Shown here: piece by piece, positions 51,901 to 58,623 of the stretch | How positions within the stretch are numbered: position 1 is the stretch's first letter | Layout of the letters: each line of letters starts with the position of its first letter | Assembly: GCA_964491875.1 (NCBI GenBank) | Contig: CAZBIC010000017.1 | Location: forward strand, 62,001 to 126,000 | DNA length: 64,000 nt | Reading direction: 5' to 3' | DNA from: JADJPG01 sp964491875 | Lineage (GTDB): Bacteria; Verrucomicrobiota; Verrucomicrobiia; Limisphaerales; JADJPG01 | The notes under the pieces: model-generated | Databases searched by the model: none | The model's input: the letters and a program-made list of their open reading frames with translations, nothing else | Told to the model about the DNA's origin: nothing | Program-made: the position numbers and the translations under genes

Positions 51901-53493
51901 ATACCCGGCCAAGCAGCCAACACTCTCGTGGCCTTCCGTATTGAAGCCATCGACTCATTAAGCGTCAGTTCGCGCTTTCCTCCAGAGGAAATCGTGTACC
52001 CAGGAGACACACAGCGCCGGGAATGCCTAGTCCGATTTGGCGAAACACTCCCAACGACCACCGGAGTCCGATTCGGCAGTTATAGGTTTTGGATGAGCCA
52101 AGCCACGCTCACTCAATGGAATACGAGGCGAAAGGGCCATAATAGCGGGCTTGATGTTACGTTCGTGTATGACGGAATCCGTGCATTATATAACGCCGGA
52201 GCCGAATACAGTGGAAGCCCCAATACCGTGTTTAACTACAACGGTCCTCTCAACAGTGTGTGCGGGTATCGAATCGGTCTCTCGAAGGACGAAAAGTTAT
52301 TCGGTGCGACGGATCTGATTCTTAAACCACGAGACACTGGCTCCATTGTCGCGGAGCAACAACTAGCTTACTGGCTGGCGGACCAAATGGGAGTGCGCTC
52401 TCTCAGGCGGAGTTTCGTGCATTTGCACGTCAACGGCCAGCTTCGAGGCGTTGTGTATGAAGACTCCCAAAAGCCCGGAGGAGAGTTTCTGGAGCAATGG
52501 TTTCCTGGCGCGGATGAAGGCGAGTTTTTCAAGTTAGAGGTCTGGCGGCAGACGACGGACGGAGCGGTCAATGTGCCTTGTTGTAGTTACCAGCCGGCTA
52601 ATTTTACGGTTCATAACCGCCCGGATGGAACGAAGAACGTGGCACGGTATCGGTGGAATTTTGAGAAACAACAGGGCTTCAAAAACGATTACACGACGCT
52701 CTTTGGTTTGGTAGATGTCATGGCTCAAAATCCGCTCGTCACATCAGCGGTCGAAGGCCAGGCCAATATGGAGAACTGGATGCGGACTTTTGCCTTGCAG
52801 CGGGCTGTCGGCAATGTTGATAGCTACGGCTATTGGCTTGCCCACAACATGTACGCTTACAAGGCTCCTGGCAAATTGTGGGAACTGATCATCTGGGATC
52901 TCGACTACGTTCGTAATGATCCTGCAAGCACGAGTCTCTACAGCTTTGTAAATCAGCTTGCGGGTCCCCAGAATCAGAATCCCGAAGTGGAGAGAATGTT
53001 TAATCATCCGCCCTTTCAGCGGGCCTACTTGCGTGGTTTGAGAGACGCGGCCAACGGGCCGATGCAAACCGCAGCCTACAATGCATTTCTCAATGCCGCG
53101 ACCAGGGCACTGGCTGACAATGGCATTGCTACAGGGCCTATAAATTTCACCACGACTTACCTCGATCAACGGCGTAACAAGATTCTGACTGAGCCGCAGT
53201 TACAATCGCCGCCTGTGTTCGCCATCACTAGCAACAACGGCCAGAACTTCACGACCACTCAAAGCAGCGTGACGCTCGCAGGCACCGCTCCAGTGGAAGT
53301 CGTTACCACTCAGATGAGCAGTTCGACAGCCACCGCTGGCACGCTGGTCTGGCCAACAGTCACGACTTGGAATTTGCCCCTGACCTTAGCGATTGGGGCC
53401 AACGTCATCACTGTCCAAGGCTTTGATCGCTTAGGGCAGCCCCTGCAGCCGACCGGCACTTACACCAAACAAATCACCATCACGCGGCAATAA
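45931..53493 (+). CDS. Giant secreted LTD / CotH-kinase protein
   Basis: 2520 residues. Signal peptide MKRFAMPLAVMVLVLNVCAA. Residues to about 900 parallel the N-terminal part of the RHS giant: shared elements FVLDYSL, YTPLVLTSQNDNSIGESLPW, STGNP.TNY, TTTNQV, DIGLHY, and a beta-helix-like region. Calcium-type repeats DSDGDGLLNLVEDKNGNG and DTDGDGLTDYQE start at about 1006. Three lamin-tail domains follow (about 1284 VISEIMYHSAGGDALDYIEL, about 1445 KINEFLADPTAGQEDYIELY, about 1590 VINELMFNPISGNDDDEYIE), then an Ig-like domain at about 1930 and a CotH-like protein-kinase domain at about 2050-2415 (SKDEKLFGATDLILKPRD, WELIIWDLDYVRNDP). A final Ig-like domain ends the protein. LTD plus CotH architecture is typical of planctomycete/verrucomicrobial extracellular proteins. 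The substrate of the CotH domain is unknown. Confidence 0.75.
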   Translation: MKRFAMPLAVMVLVLNVCAAPSERPTEYTPPPAELQAALRSLTQQRSPDAAPKLENFGGKVLELPSLDSQRGDWQITHRERDQQVWTTWTSSRDSITGREVRRLSEIVELGSGLNYRDAKGQWQSTREEFQRAPDGGFIAEFGPHRLVLENNINSITAVDFLSSDGVRLRSGPLAVGYYDPVDGRNVILGTVRDTAGELTAPNEVTYRSAFDGLDASIRVTYRRAGMSADLILNEMPPEPAAFGLSDQSRLELYTEFHPAMPLPRQTTRLLRSEPEPDLRKQMVEPDFTDTILEFGDYSMPTGTAFEMNEAASPSKVPVAKRLSVIDGRPVLIEAVEWQAAKPLMSALIPANRNEKSVQRAAVEKGAKPGLGEASDNHSSKRLARHIPQRPQPGRIQSIQEARVRNSSHSPAFVLDYSLVAGSTNMTFASDKTYFVKSDVYLYGNTVFENAVIKYTNYPASAALRIKGTVEFKTTDYTPLVLTSQNDNSIGESLPWSTGNPWTNYCGLPALEIDSYTSGQTATIKHVRVSHAYTAFSFYTGTGHEVKHVQIVHCSSAFTPYYADVRLRNVLVHLADRVVSGSGAASATMRFEHLTASAANYLNWDTWSGPSSTTLLTNSLFVAVTNVGTYSGANNASNTTSSSVFTVVGAGAHYLSGTAYRGLGTTNINASLLSEIRARTTQPPLLSTNGSIVADTVLNPRATLRYGAGASPDIGFHYPILDHVLGSISMTNAQLTVAAGTVVGLTISAPGNYALLLAGGARLVAEGSPTNLVRMPRCHLVQEQANNAWTGHGYSLVLPWWSANPVPSISLRFAQIATVADEIILAYGQPAALSLRDCQIYGGSTYNLSGSSVGVTNCLWDRVLFSADFSATPGVAIRNNLFRGGTLELFPNTDTSIRDNLFDKTAIPYFANVSNSHNAYLVGSDRLLPTNSTDKVLVSLTYEAGALGRHYLPTTSVLINAGSQSAADAGLFHFTTTTNQVLEANSVVDIGLHYSGIGTNGMPNDSDGDGLLNLVEDKNGNGARDTGETDMFLADTDGDGLTDYQEIVLIGSTVTNPLLWDTNGNGVNDADDDADGDLISNRGELALGTNPIDAFSLNRASNGNAANKDAEFIAAAVMSSQGGNALARLKVPSGGDISPPNITLYLLDVAAPFIYNIYYTSDLNLPWQLHYRGANNQSTFTVNMPPGNGFFQAGSAQDWDGDGLPDGYETIVSKTRIDVADTDGDGMSDGWEVANSLNPKSNADAAQDADGDGISNLQEYLAHVNSIRPTERLGPSSRRTPLVISEIMYHSAGGDALDYIELYNTHFATIDLSNYQLWFGDNPVNRLVFTFPASTTLAPNAFLLVVRNSASYSTIPNQVGIFSRDLSDNSERIRLVKAQGTEISVLLDVEYDDDAPWPLHADGAGHALVLSRPSYGENDPRAWAASRSIGGSPGVAENSLPHPLDAIKINEFLADPTAGQEDYIELYNAGNVSVDISGCFLSDSSNNLVKFSIPLGTVLNSGNYVHFVRNQAGSFTFGLPASGGAVFLSSPWLANAQSIRVLDAVRYFSQEDGISMGRTPNGASEFNQLAVQSPGNPNGAALIRGGATSPGNIVINELMFNPISGNDDDEYIELYNAGATAQSLQGWSISGVGFTFSTAFTLQPGNFVVVARNKQALAARYPAGQLTDGVNLVGNFPGGSGLANSGERIALINNSAGTGVVVDEVTYGDGGRWGRWIDRDGASLELRDHHSNNRLPSNWGDATAPNSATWTTVETVDGTLIQGYPDSSPINALEIILLGVGECLVDNVEVIAAGGVYKIGNGNGNGTFDSGISGWTPQGSHDLSAWSSTGGYNDNGGCLYLRSTGTGDYLDNRILSADWSPALTANSTATIRAKVRWLRGHPEIVFRLRANWLEAAGTLSVPASLGSPGLVNSGGDVNIGPALTEISHFPVLPKANEAVLVTARVHDPNGIASILLRYRTDPNTSLTDVQMNDAGTDGDRLGGDGLYTAKIPGQAANTLVAFRIEAIDSLSVSSRFPPEEIVYPGDTQRRECLVRFGETLPTTTGVRFGSYRFWMSQATLTQWNTRRKGHNSGLDVTFVYDGIRALYNAGAEYSGSPNTVFNYNGPLNSVCGYRIGLSKDEKLFGATDLILKPRDTGSIVAEQQLAYWLADQMGVRSLRRSFVHLHVNGQLRGVVYEDSQKPGGEFLEQWFPGADEGEFFKLEVWRQTTDGAVNVPCCSYQPANFTVHNRPDGTKNVARYRWNFEKQQGFKNDYTTLFGLVDVMAQNPLVTSAVEGQANMENWMRTFALQRAVGNVDSYGYWLAHNMYAYKAPGKLWELIIWDLDYVRNDPASTSLYSFVNQLAGPQNQNPEVERMFNHPPFQRAYLRGLRDAANGPMQTAAYNAFLNAATRALADNGIATGPINFTTTYLDQRRNKILTEPQLQSPPVFAITSNNGQNFTTTQSSVTLAGTAPVEVVTTQMSSSTATAGTLVWPTVTTWNLPLTLAIGANVITVQGFDRLGQPLQPTGTYTKQITITRQ

Positions 53494-53511
53494 TTCAGCC
53501 GAAGAAGTATT

Positions 53512-54720
53512 ATGAAAAGTTCAGCTATTAACTGGTCATCGTTGGTGCTTGCGTTGCAAATGCTGGTGCCATTATCAAACGCATCGGCTGAAGCTCTGCC
53601 CGATATTGTCTGGAGCACCAATACATACATTCTTGGCAGGCCGGTGATCAGCGTCGCTTTCTCCGGCGATGGCACGATGCTTGCCAGTTGTTTAGCGCGA
53701 ACGACAAGCGTCTGGCGGGTGAGTGATAAGACTATCCTGCATACGTTCTCGATGCGATCTGAGGCGACCAGCGTCTCGCTCTCACCCGATCTCACCATGC
53801 TGGGTGCGGGAAGTGGCGGCAGCGGCGTCGGCATCTGGCGGCTCTCCGATGGGACGAGAATACTTGGATCATTTACGGAAGACAGCGACGATGCCCCCTA
53901 CGCGGCGACCTTTTCCCCGGACAGTCGCCTATTTGCAACCGCTTCGATTGAGAGCGGCCTGGCTGCCGGCCCCGTCCAACCCCCGGGTCTCGGCATTTCC
54001 TGTTGTTCAGACGTAGAGGGGTCATTCGATGCGCGCTTTTCTCCGGACGGCGCAACGCTAGCCGCAGGTTTTAGCGATAATACGGCTAAACTGATTCGTG
54101 TCTCTGACGGCATGCGCGTGCGGGATTTGGCGGGCCATTCGGGGAAAGTGACGTCCGTGGATTTTTCGCCCGACGGCGCGCTATTGGCCACCGCTGCCAC
54201 CGACGGCGACGCCCGTTTGTGGCGGGTGTCTGACGGCAATTTGGAACGTATCATTCGCGGGGGCGGTGGAAGCGAGTATATCGTGCTGGGCACTGTTCCA
54301 CTGGGCCGGGCCCGATTCTCGGCGGATGGCAAGTCACTGCTGACGCTCTCCAATGGCGCGGTTCGATTTTGGAGCGTCTCGGACGGCCGACTGCTGCTAA
54401 CTTACACAAATCTGGAGGCGTTCTGTTTTGCCGTTTCGCCCGATGGCAAACACTTCGCCTATGGCACTGGCTCGCAGTACGGCACTAATGCAGCCGTAGT
54501 GCTGGCGCGAATGCCGCTGCTCTTCACGGATGTGTCGCAGGCCGATGGCAAGATCATCCTCGGCTGGTCCGGCGGTGCCGGACGGTATCAGTTGCAAAGC
54601 ACGACCAACGTGGCCACCGGCCCGTGGCAGAACGTGGGTGCCCCCACCACCGCTAAAGGGGCCACCAATCCTGTCGCCAGTACCATCTTCTATCGTGTGC
54701 AAAGTCTGCCTGATCCGTGA
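53512..54720 (+). CDS. Secreted WD40 beta-propeller protein
   Basis: 402 residues. Signal peptide ending LSNASA-E. WD40-type blades recur: VISVAFSGDGTMLASCLART, ATSVSLSPDLTMLGAGSGGS, YAATFSPDSRLFATASIESG, VTSVDFSPDGALLATAATDG then DARLWRVSDG, RARFSADGKSLLTLSNGA, FAVSPDGKHFAYGTGS. That is enough for one seven-bladed propeller. The C-terminal about 60 residues form a short beta domain (YQLQSTTNVATGPWQNVGAP) common in verrucomicrobial exported proteins. Starts 18 nt after the giant LTD/CotH gene, so probably co-transcribed and possibly a binding partner of that surface protein. Confidence 0.75.
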   Translation: MKSSAINWSSLVLALQMLVPLSNASAEALPDIVWSTNTYILGRPVISVAFSGDGTMLASCLARTTSVWRVSDKTILHTFSMRSEATSVSLSPDLTMLGAGSGGSGVGIWRLSDGTRILGSFTEDSDDAPYAATFSPDSRLFATASIESGLAAGPVQPPGLGISCCSDVEGSFDARFSPDGATLAAGFSDNTAKLIRVSDGMRVRDLAGHSGKVTSVDFSPDGALLATAATDGDARLWRVSDGNLERIIRGGGGSEYIVLGTVPLGRARFSADGKSLLTLSNGAVRFWSVSDGRLLLTYTNLEAFCFAVSPDGKHFAYGTGSQYGTNAAVVLARMPLLFTDVSQADGKIILGWSGGAGRYQLQSTTNVATGPWQNVGAPTTAKGATNPVASTIFYRVQSLPDP

Positions 54721-54766
54721 CACTTTTCCGCGCTACCTGTCTTTCGGCCCCCATCGAGCCAGCCGG

Positions 54767-55066
54767 ATGCTGGCGTTGTGGCTGGATCTGCGGGAGGCCA
54801 TGCTAGCAGCAGACGCCGCGCAACGCGGACAGGCGTGCTTGCTTTCGCAACCTTGGCAACACGAGAGCGCGACGGAGCGCGCGGTCTGGAACCAGATCAC
54901 TGATCCGCAGAACGAGTGTGCGCTGGCGGAGTGGCTGTCGGTGGTCGGGACGCAGGAAGACGAGCGATGGGCACACCAAGCGTTCCTGGAATGTCAGCGT
55001 CGCAAAGCAAAGCGGTGGCCCGATTATCATGCGAGCGACTCGGCTCCCGCCATTGATTTGCGTTGA
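54767..55066 (+). CDS. Small hypothetical protein with 'ITDPxNE' motif
   Basis: 99 residues, helical. ERAVWNQITDPQNECALAEW then EDERWAHQAFLECQRRKAKR is clearly related to the C-terminal part of the frameshifted TraK-like gene downstream of the insertion sequence (LWMEITDPRNERALEAW and EDIAWVQPALIECRRRREK). Starts at the first ATG after the WD40 stop; no ribosome site is evident. Function unknown. It may be the C-terminal module of a longer transfer-region protein whose N-terminal part is missing here. Confidence 0.45.
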   Translation: MLALWLDLREAMLAADAAQRGQACLLSQPWQHESATERAVWNQITDPQNECALAEWLSVVGTQEDERWAHQAFLECQRRKAKRWPDYHASDSAPAIDLR

Positions 55067-55201
55067 GGAGTTCAACGCGTGGCCTCTTTTCGCCGCCCGG
55101 CTTAGCCCGACTTCCGCTACTGGACCTGGGTTTTGAGTTTTTTCGGGGTTGCCGTGGGTGAGTTTCCCAAGGATTGCCGCACTTGAGGTTCCCAAAGTCC
55201 G

Positions 55202-57036
55202 TGTAGTGGCGACCCGACCCCTTCCCGCCGCACTTTTTCTGGCTACACTGCCGCCATGTTTCTCAAGTGCAGCACCCGCAAGAAGGACGGCAAGGAGCAT
55301 CGCTCCTGGTCCATCGTCGAGAGCCGCCGCGTCGGCCGCTCGGTCGGGCAGCGCCACGTCCTCTACCTGGGTGAGATCAACGACTCCCAGCGCGCCGCCT
55401 GGCAGAAGTCCATCGCGGTCTTCGATGAACAGCAGGGCAGTTCCCGCCCGTGCGCGCTCTTTCCCGAGGACCGCACGCCCGCCCACACCGACACGCCCGC
55501 CGTGCAGGTGCGGCTGGACCAGTTGCAACTCTGCCGGCCCCGCACCTGGGGCGCCTGCTGGCTCGCGCGACCAACTCTGGCGCGAACTCCAGCTCGACAC
55601 CTTCTTCGCCCCGCGCCTGGGCATCAGTCGTGAAGGCACGGACTGGGAGAAGGTTCTGCGCGTGCTCACGCTCTACCGCCTGCTTTCGCCCGGCAGCGAG
55701 TGGCGGCTGCACCGGCATTGGTTTGGCACCACCGCGCTGGCCGATCTGCTTGATGCCGACCCACGCCTGGCGCAGGACGACACGCTCTATCGCGGCCTGG
55801 ACGGATTGCTCGAACACAAGGACGCACTCTTCACCCATCTCCGTCAGCGCTGGAGTGATCTCTTCGGCGCGAAGTTCGACGTGTTGCTCTACGACCTGAC
55901 CAGCACCTACTTCGAATGCGACGTGCCCGAGGACCAAACGGATCCCCGCCGTTTCGGTTACAGCCGGGACAAACGCAGCGACTGCGTGCAGGTGATCGTG
56001 GCCCTGGTCGTCACGCCCGAAGGCCTGCCGCTGGCCTACGAGATGTTCCCCGGCAACACCGCCGACAAGACCACCCTGCGCGGCATGCTCCAGTTGATCC
56101 AAAAGCGCTACGGCAGCGCCGAGCGCATCTGGGTCATGGACCGCGGCATCCCCACCGAAGCGGTGCTCGAGGAACTGCGCCGCAGCGATCCCAAGGTCAG
56201 CTATCTGGTCGGCACTCCCAAAGGCCGGTTGACCCAACTCGAAAAGGAGCTGGCCGAAAAACCCTGGCAGGAAATCCGTCCCCAACTGCGCGTGAAGCTC
56301 CTGGCGCAAGACGGCGAAGTTTATGTGCTGGCCCAGAGCGGCGCCCGCACCGAGAAAGAACGCGCCCTGCGCCGGCGCAAACTCAAAGCCCTCTGGCAAC
56401 GCCTGGGCGAAATCCAAAAGCAGAAACTCACCCGCGACCAGCGGCTGGAGAAACTCGGCGCCGCCCGCGCCCGGGCCGGACGCGTCGCCGCCGGCCTGGT
56501 GCCCGCCACCGTGGATGCGGAAGGAAAACTCACCTACACTTTGGACCGCGCCAAACTGCGCACGATCCGCCGCCGCGAAGGCCGGTATCTGTTACGCACC
56601 AACCTCAGCGCGGCAGATCCCGAGTTGCTCTGGCGCTGCTACATGCAGCTGGTGTTCGTGGAAGAAGCCTTCCGCACTCTCAAAGGGGATCTGGGATTAC
56701 GACCCATCTACCATCACAAACCCGAACGCATCGAAGCCCACCTCTTCGTTGCTTTCCTGGCCTACTGCCTCTCCATCACCCTGCGCCAGCGCCTCAAAGC
56801 GCTGGCCGGCGGATTGATGCCGCGCGTGGTCTTGGAGAAACTGGCCGCGCTGCAACTGCTGGACGTGCGCGTGCCCACCACCGACGGCCGGGAACTGCTC
56901 CTGGTGCGCCGCACCGAACCGGACCGCGACGTGGCGCTGCTGCTGGCCCGGCTCCATCTGACCTTGCCCCCGCAACCACCCCCGCGCATCCGCCCGGTCA
57001 AAACCCACTGAGTCGCGAGCCGATGTAGTGGCGACC
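55202..57036 (+). mobile_element. IS1634-like insertion sequence bounded by a 13-bp direct repeat
   Basis: TGTAGTGGCGACC occurs at 55202-55214 and again, in the same orientation, at 57024-57036, bracketing the transposase gene. No terminal inverted repeats could be matched just inside these copies, so the exact ends are uncertain. The repeats may be target duplications or subterminal sequences. The element separates the 54767 gene from the TraK-like pseudogene carrying the same C-terminal motif, so it may have inserted in a duplicated region. Confidence 0.55.
55256..57011 (+). pseudogene. IS1634-family DDE transposase, frameshifted
   Basis: The N-terminal part (55256 to about 55565; MFLKCSTRKKDGKEHRSWSI, then QRHVLYLGEINDSQRAAW and LDQLQLCRPRTWGACWLA) is in one frame. 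The remainder continues in the next frame from about 55568 (RDQLWRELQLDTFFAPRL to the end). Moving between them needs a one-base skip near GGCTCGCGCGACCAAC. The catalytic core is complete: first Asp in LLYDLTSTYFE, second in IWVMDRGIPTE, Glu in VEEAFRTLKGDLGLRPIYH, as in IS4-superfamily IS1634 enzymes. Either a recent frameshift inactivated it, or a programmed +1 shift joins the frames; the former is more likely for this family. Confidence 0.75.
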
Positions 57037-57110
57037 TTTGCGCCTCGCCCGGTCAAACCCCCCCACAAAATCACCCTGCCCACCCCGCCTCATGCCCCAG
57101 TTGCGGAAGT

Positions 57111-57160
57111 CGGGTTAACTCCGGCACCATTCCGTTTAACCCGCCCACTGTCCGGTAACC
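57111..57160 (+). repeat. Recurrent ~50-bp element, copy B (before TraK-like pseudogene)
   Basis: CGGGTTAACTCCGGCACCAT, TCCGTTTAACCCG, CCCACTGTCCGGTAACC. It contains a perfect inverted repeat CGGGTTAA (57111-57118) / TTAACCCG (57136-57143). Ends 33 nt before the gene start. Confidence 0.65.
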
Positions 57161-57192
57161 GATTCACCTACTCGCACGGTAAGCTGGCGGTA

Positions 57193-57718
57193 ATGGATAC
57201 GGCAGCCAGCAACGACGTGTCGGCGAGCAAGCGGAGCAAATCCGGCGGCGGACGCGCGTTTTACAGCCGGTTGGAACCGTTCGTGGAGTTCATCCGGGAA
57301 CAGCGGCGGCGGCGCAGGACATGGAAGGAAATCGCCGAAGCTCTCCGGGCCGAGAAAGGCTGCGCGATCACCTTTCAAGGGGTGCATCAATTCTACCGGC
57401 GCTACGTCATGCGTCAGCGTTACCATCACTTGGAGCGCCAATCTGAAACCGGCCCTGTGGCAGGCATATCCGAGGAATCACCGGCTGGTTCACCGCCAAT
57501 GCCTGTCCCATCCAATTACCCTCTTTCCAGTCATCAATCCCTGTGGGCTTGTCCTGTCTGCCGGTTGCGGGTTCTGTGGATGGAGATCACCGATCCCAGG
57601 AATGAACGTGCATTGGAGGCATGGTCCCTCGCAGCTCGCAGCGCCACCGGGAGAGGACATCGCCTGGGTGCAGCCGGCCTTAATCGAGTGTCGGCGACGC
57701 AGGGAGAAACAGCATTAG
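57193..57718 (+). pseudogene. TraK-like protein gene, frameshifted near its 3' end
   Basis: The first about 90 residues (FYSRLEPFVEFIREQRRRRR, TWKEIAEALRAEKGCAITFQ, GVHQFYRRYVMR) are paralogous to the intact TraK-like gene at 62143. They resemble TraK-type oriT-binding proteins (a helical domain with 'L...I..L....G..I....F...RR'). A Cys-containing ACPVCRLRVLWMEITDPRNE block follows. Comparison with the 54767 protein shows the reading must switch by one base near 57640-57650 to continue as GEDIAWVQPALIECRRRREK and stop at 57716-57718. Without the switch the frame runs to 57837 as unrelated sequence. Preceded by copy B of the recurrent element. Confidence 0.6.
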
Positions 57719-57895
57719 CCATCCACTCAAGGCGGGCTGGCCTGCCAAATGGCCTGTGTCGTCGTGCACCTTGTGCGCTGTTTGCCAACAGTGCCAAAAT
57801 TCCCTTACGCCTTCTGCGCCGCGTCACCGGCGGTTGAAGGAGAGTCCAGGTGATTCCGCTGCCAGCTGCCGGATCGCCGCGCCGGATGAGGCCGC

Positions 57896-58258
57896 TCAGT
57901 CTGATCCGTTGCGGCTTTCGTTCTTGCCGCGCCAGTATTCGGTGAGGGTCGCGCAGATGCGGTCGAGCGCCTGACGGTCGTCGGCCAGTTCGAGCACCTC
58001 GACCGTGGCGAAGAATTTAACCGCGTTGGGCGGCGGATCGCCCAATGGCTTCAGCAATCCGGCCCGCACGAGCACGGGGATGTCGTGCTCGCCCCGGTTC
58101 AGGAGCACGGCGGTTTGCGCCACGGTGAGCATGGCGGGCAGGCGGCGCAGGTTCAACAGGTCGCGCGCGTGGTTTGCGATGAGCACGGGCTTGTCATCGC
58201 GTTTGTGGACGCCGTTGCCGGTGTGACCATTGACTCGTTCGTTGACCGAGACGCTCAT
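57896..58258 (-). CDS. Small helix-turn-helix protein near relaxase
   Basis: 120 residues. The central part (LLNLRRLPAMLTVAQTAVLL, NRGEHDIPVLVRAGLLKPLG, AVKFFATVEVLELADDRQAL) looks like an excisionase/MerR-type winged helix, in which 'LTVAQTAVLLN' is the first helix-turn-helix and 'VKFF...EV..L' the wing. It has an AAGGAGG ribosome site and overlaps the upstream gene by 4 bp. Last gene of the relaxase transcript; a likely DNA-binding regulator or relaxosome accessory. Role inferred from position. Confidence 0.6.
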   Translation of the reverse strand: MSVSVNERVNGHTGNGVHKRDDKPVLIANHARDLLNLRRLPAMLTVAQTAVLLNRGEHDIPVLVRAGLLKPLGDPPPNAVKFFATVEVLELADDRQALDRICATLTEYWRGKNESRNGSD

Positions 58259-58620
58259 ACTTCCTCCTTTCGATGGACGGAGATGGACAAAATGATCGGG
58301 CCGAACTTGAGCAGTGAGGCATGGCGCGGTTCGACGGTTTTGAGGCCGCGCAAGTGGCTTTCAGCCAGTCGATCCTCGATACGCTCCAGGCCGGAGCCGA
58401 GAACCACGACCTCGCCGGAGGTGAAGCGGAGCGTCAACCGCTGGATGGGCGCATTGGGCTGGCGGTCGGCATTGGCTTCGATTAACGCGTCGAGGTAATG
58501 GCTGGTCGCAAAACAATAAGCACGCCGGTCATCAGCCCGGATGCGAATGCTGGCCGTGTAAATCTGCGAGGATTCAAGGCAGGCGAGTTTGTCGAGTTCC
58601 TGGTCGGTGAGCGGTTTCAT
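58255..58620 (-). CDS. Small hypothetical protein in relaxase operon
   Basis: 121 residues. N-terminal helix (KPLTDQELDKLACLESSQIY), then a beta-rich domain (ASIRIRADDRRAYCFATSHY, QRLTLRFTSGEVVVLGSGLE, RLAESHLRGLKTVEPRHASL). Starts 3 nt after the relaxase stop and overlaps the helix-turn-helix gene by 4 bp, so the three are one transcript. No family recognised. Confidence 0.6.
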   Translation of the reverse strand: MKPLTDQELDKLACLESSQIYTASIRIRADDRRAYCFATSHYLDALIEANADRQPNAPIQRLTLRFTSGEVVVLGSGLERIEDRLAESHLRGLKTVEPRHASLLKFGPIILSISVHRKEEV

Positions 58621-58623
58621 ACG

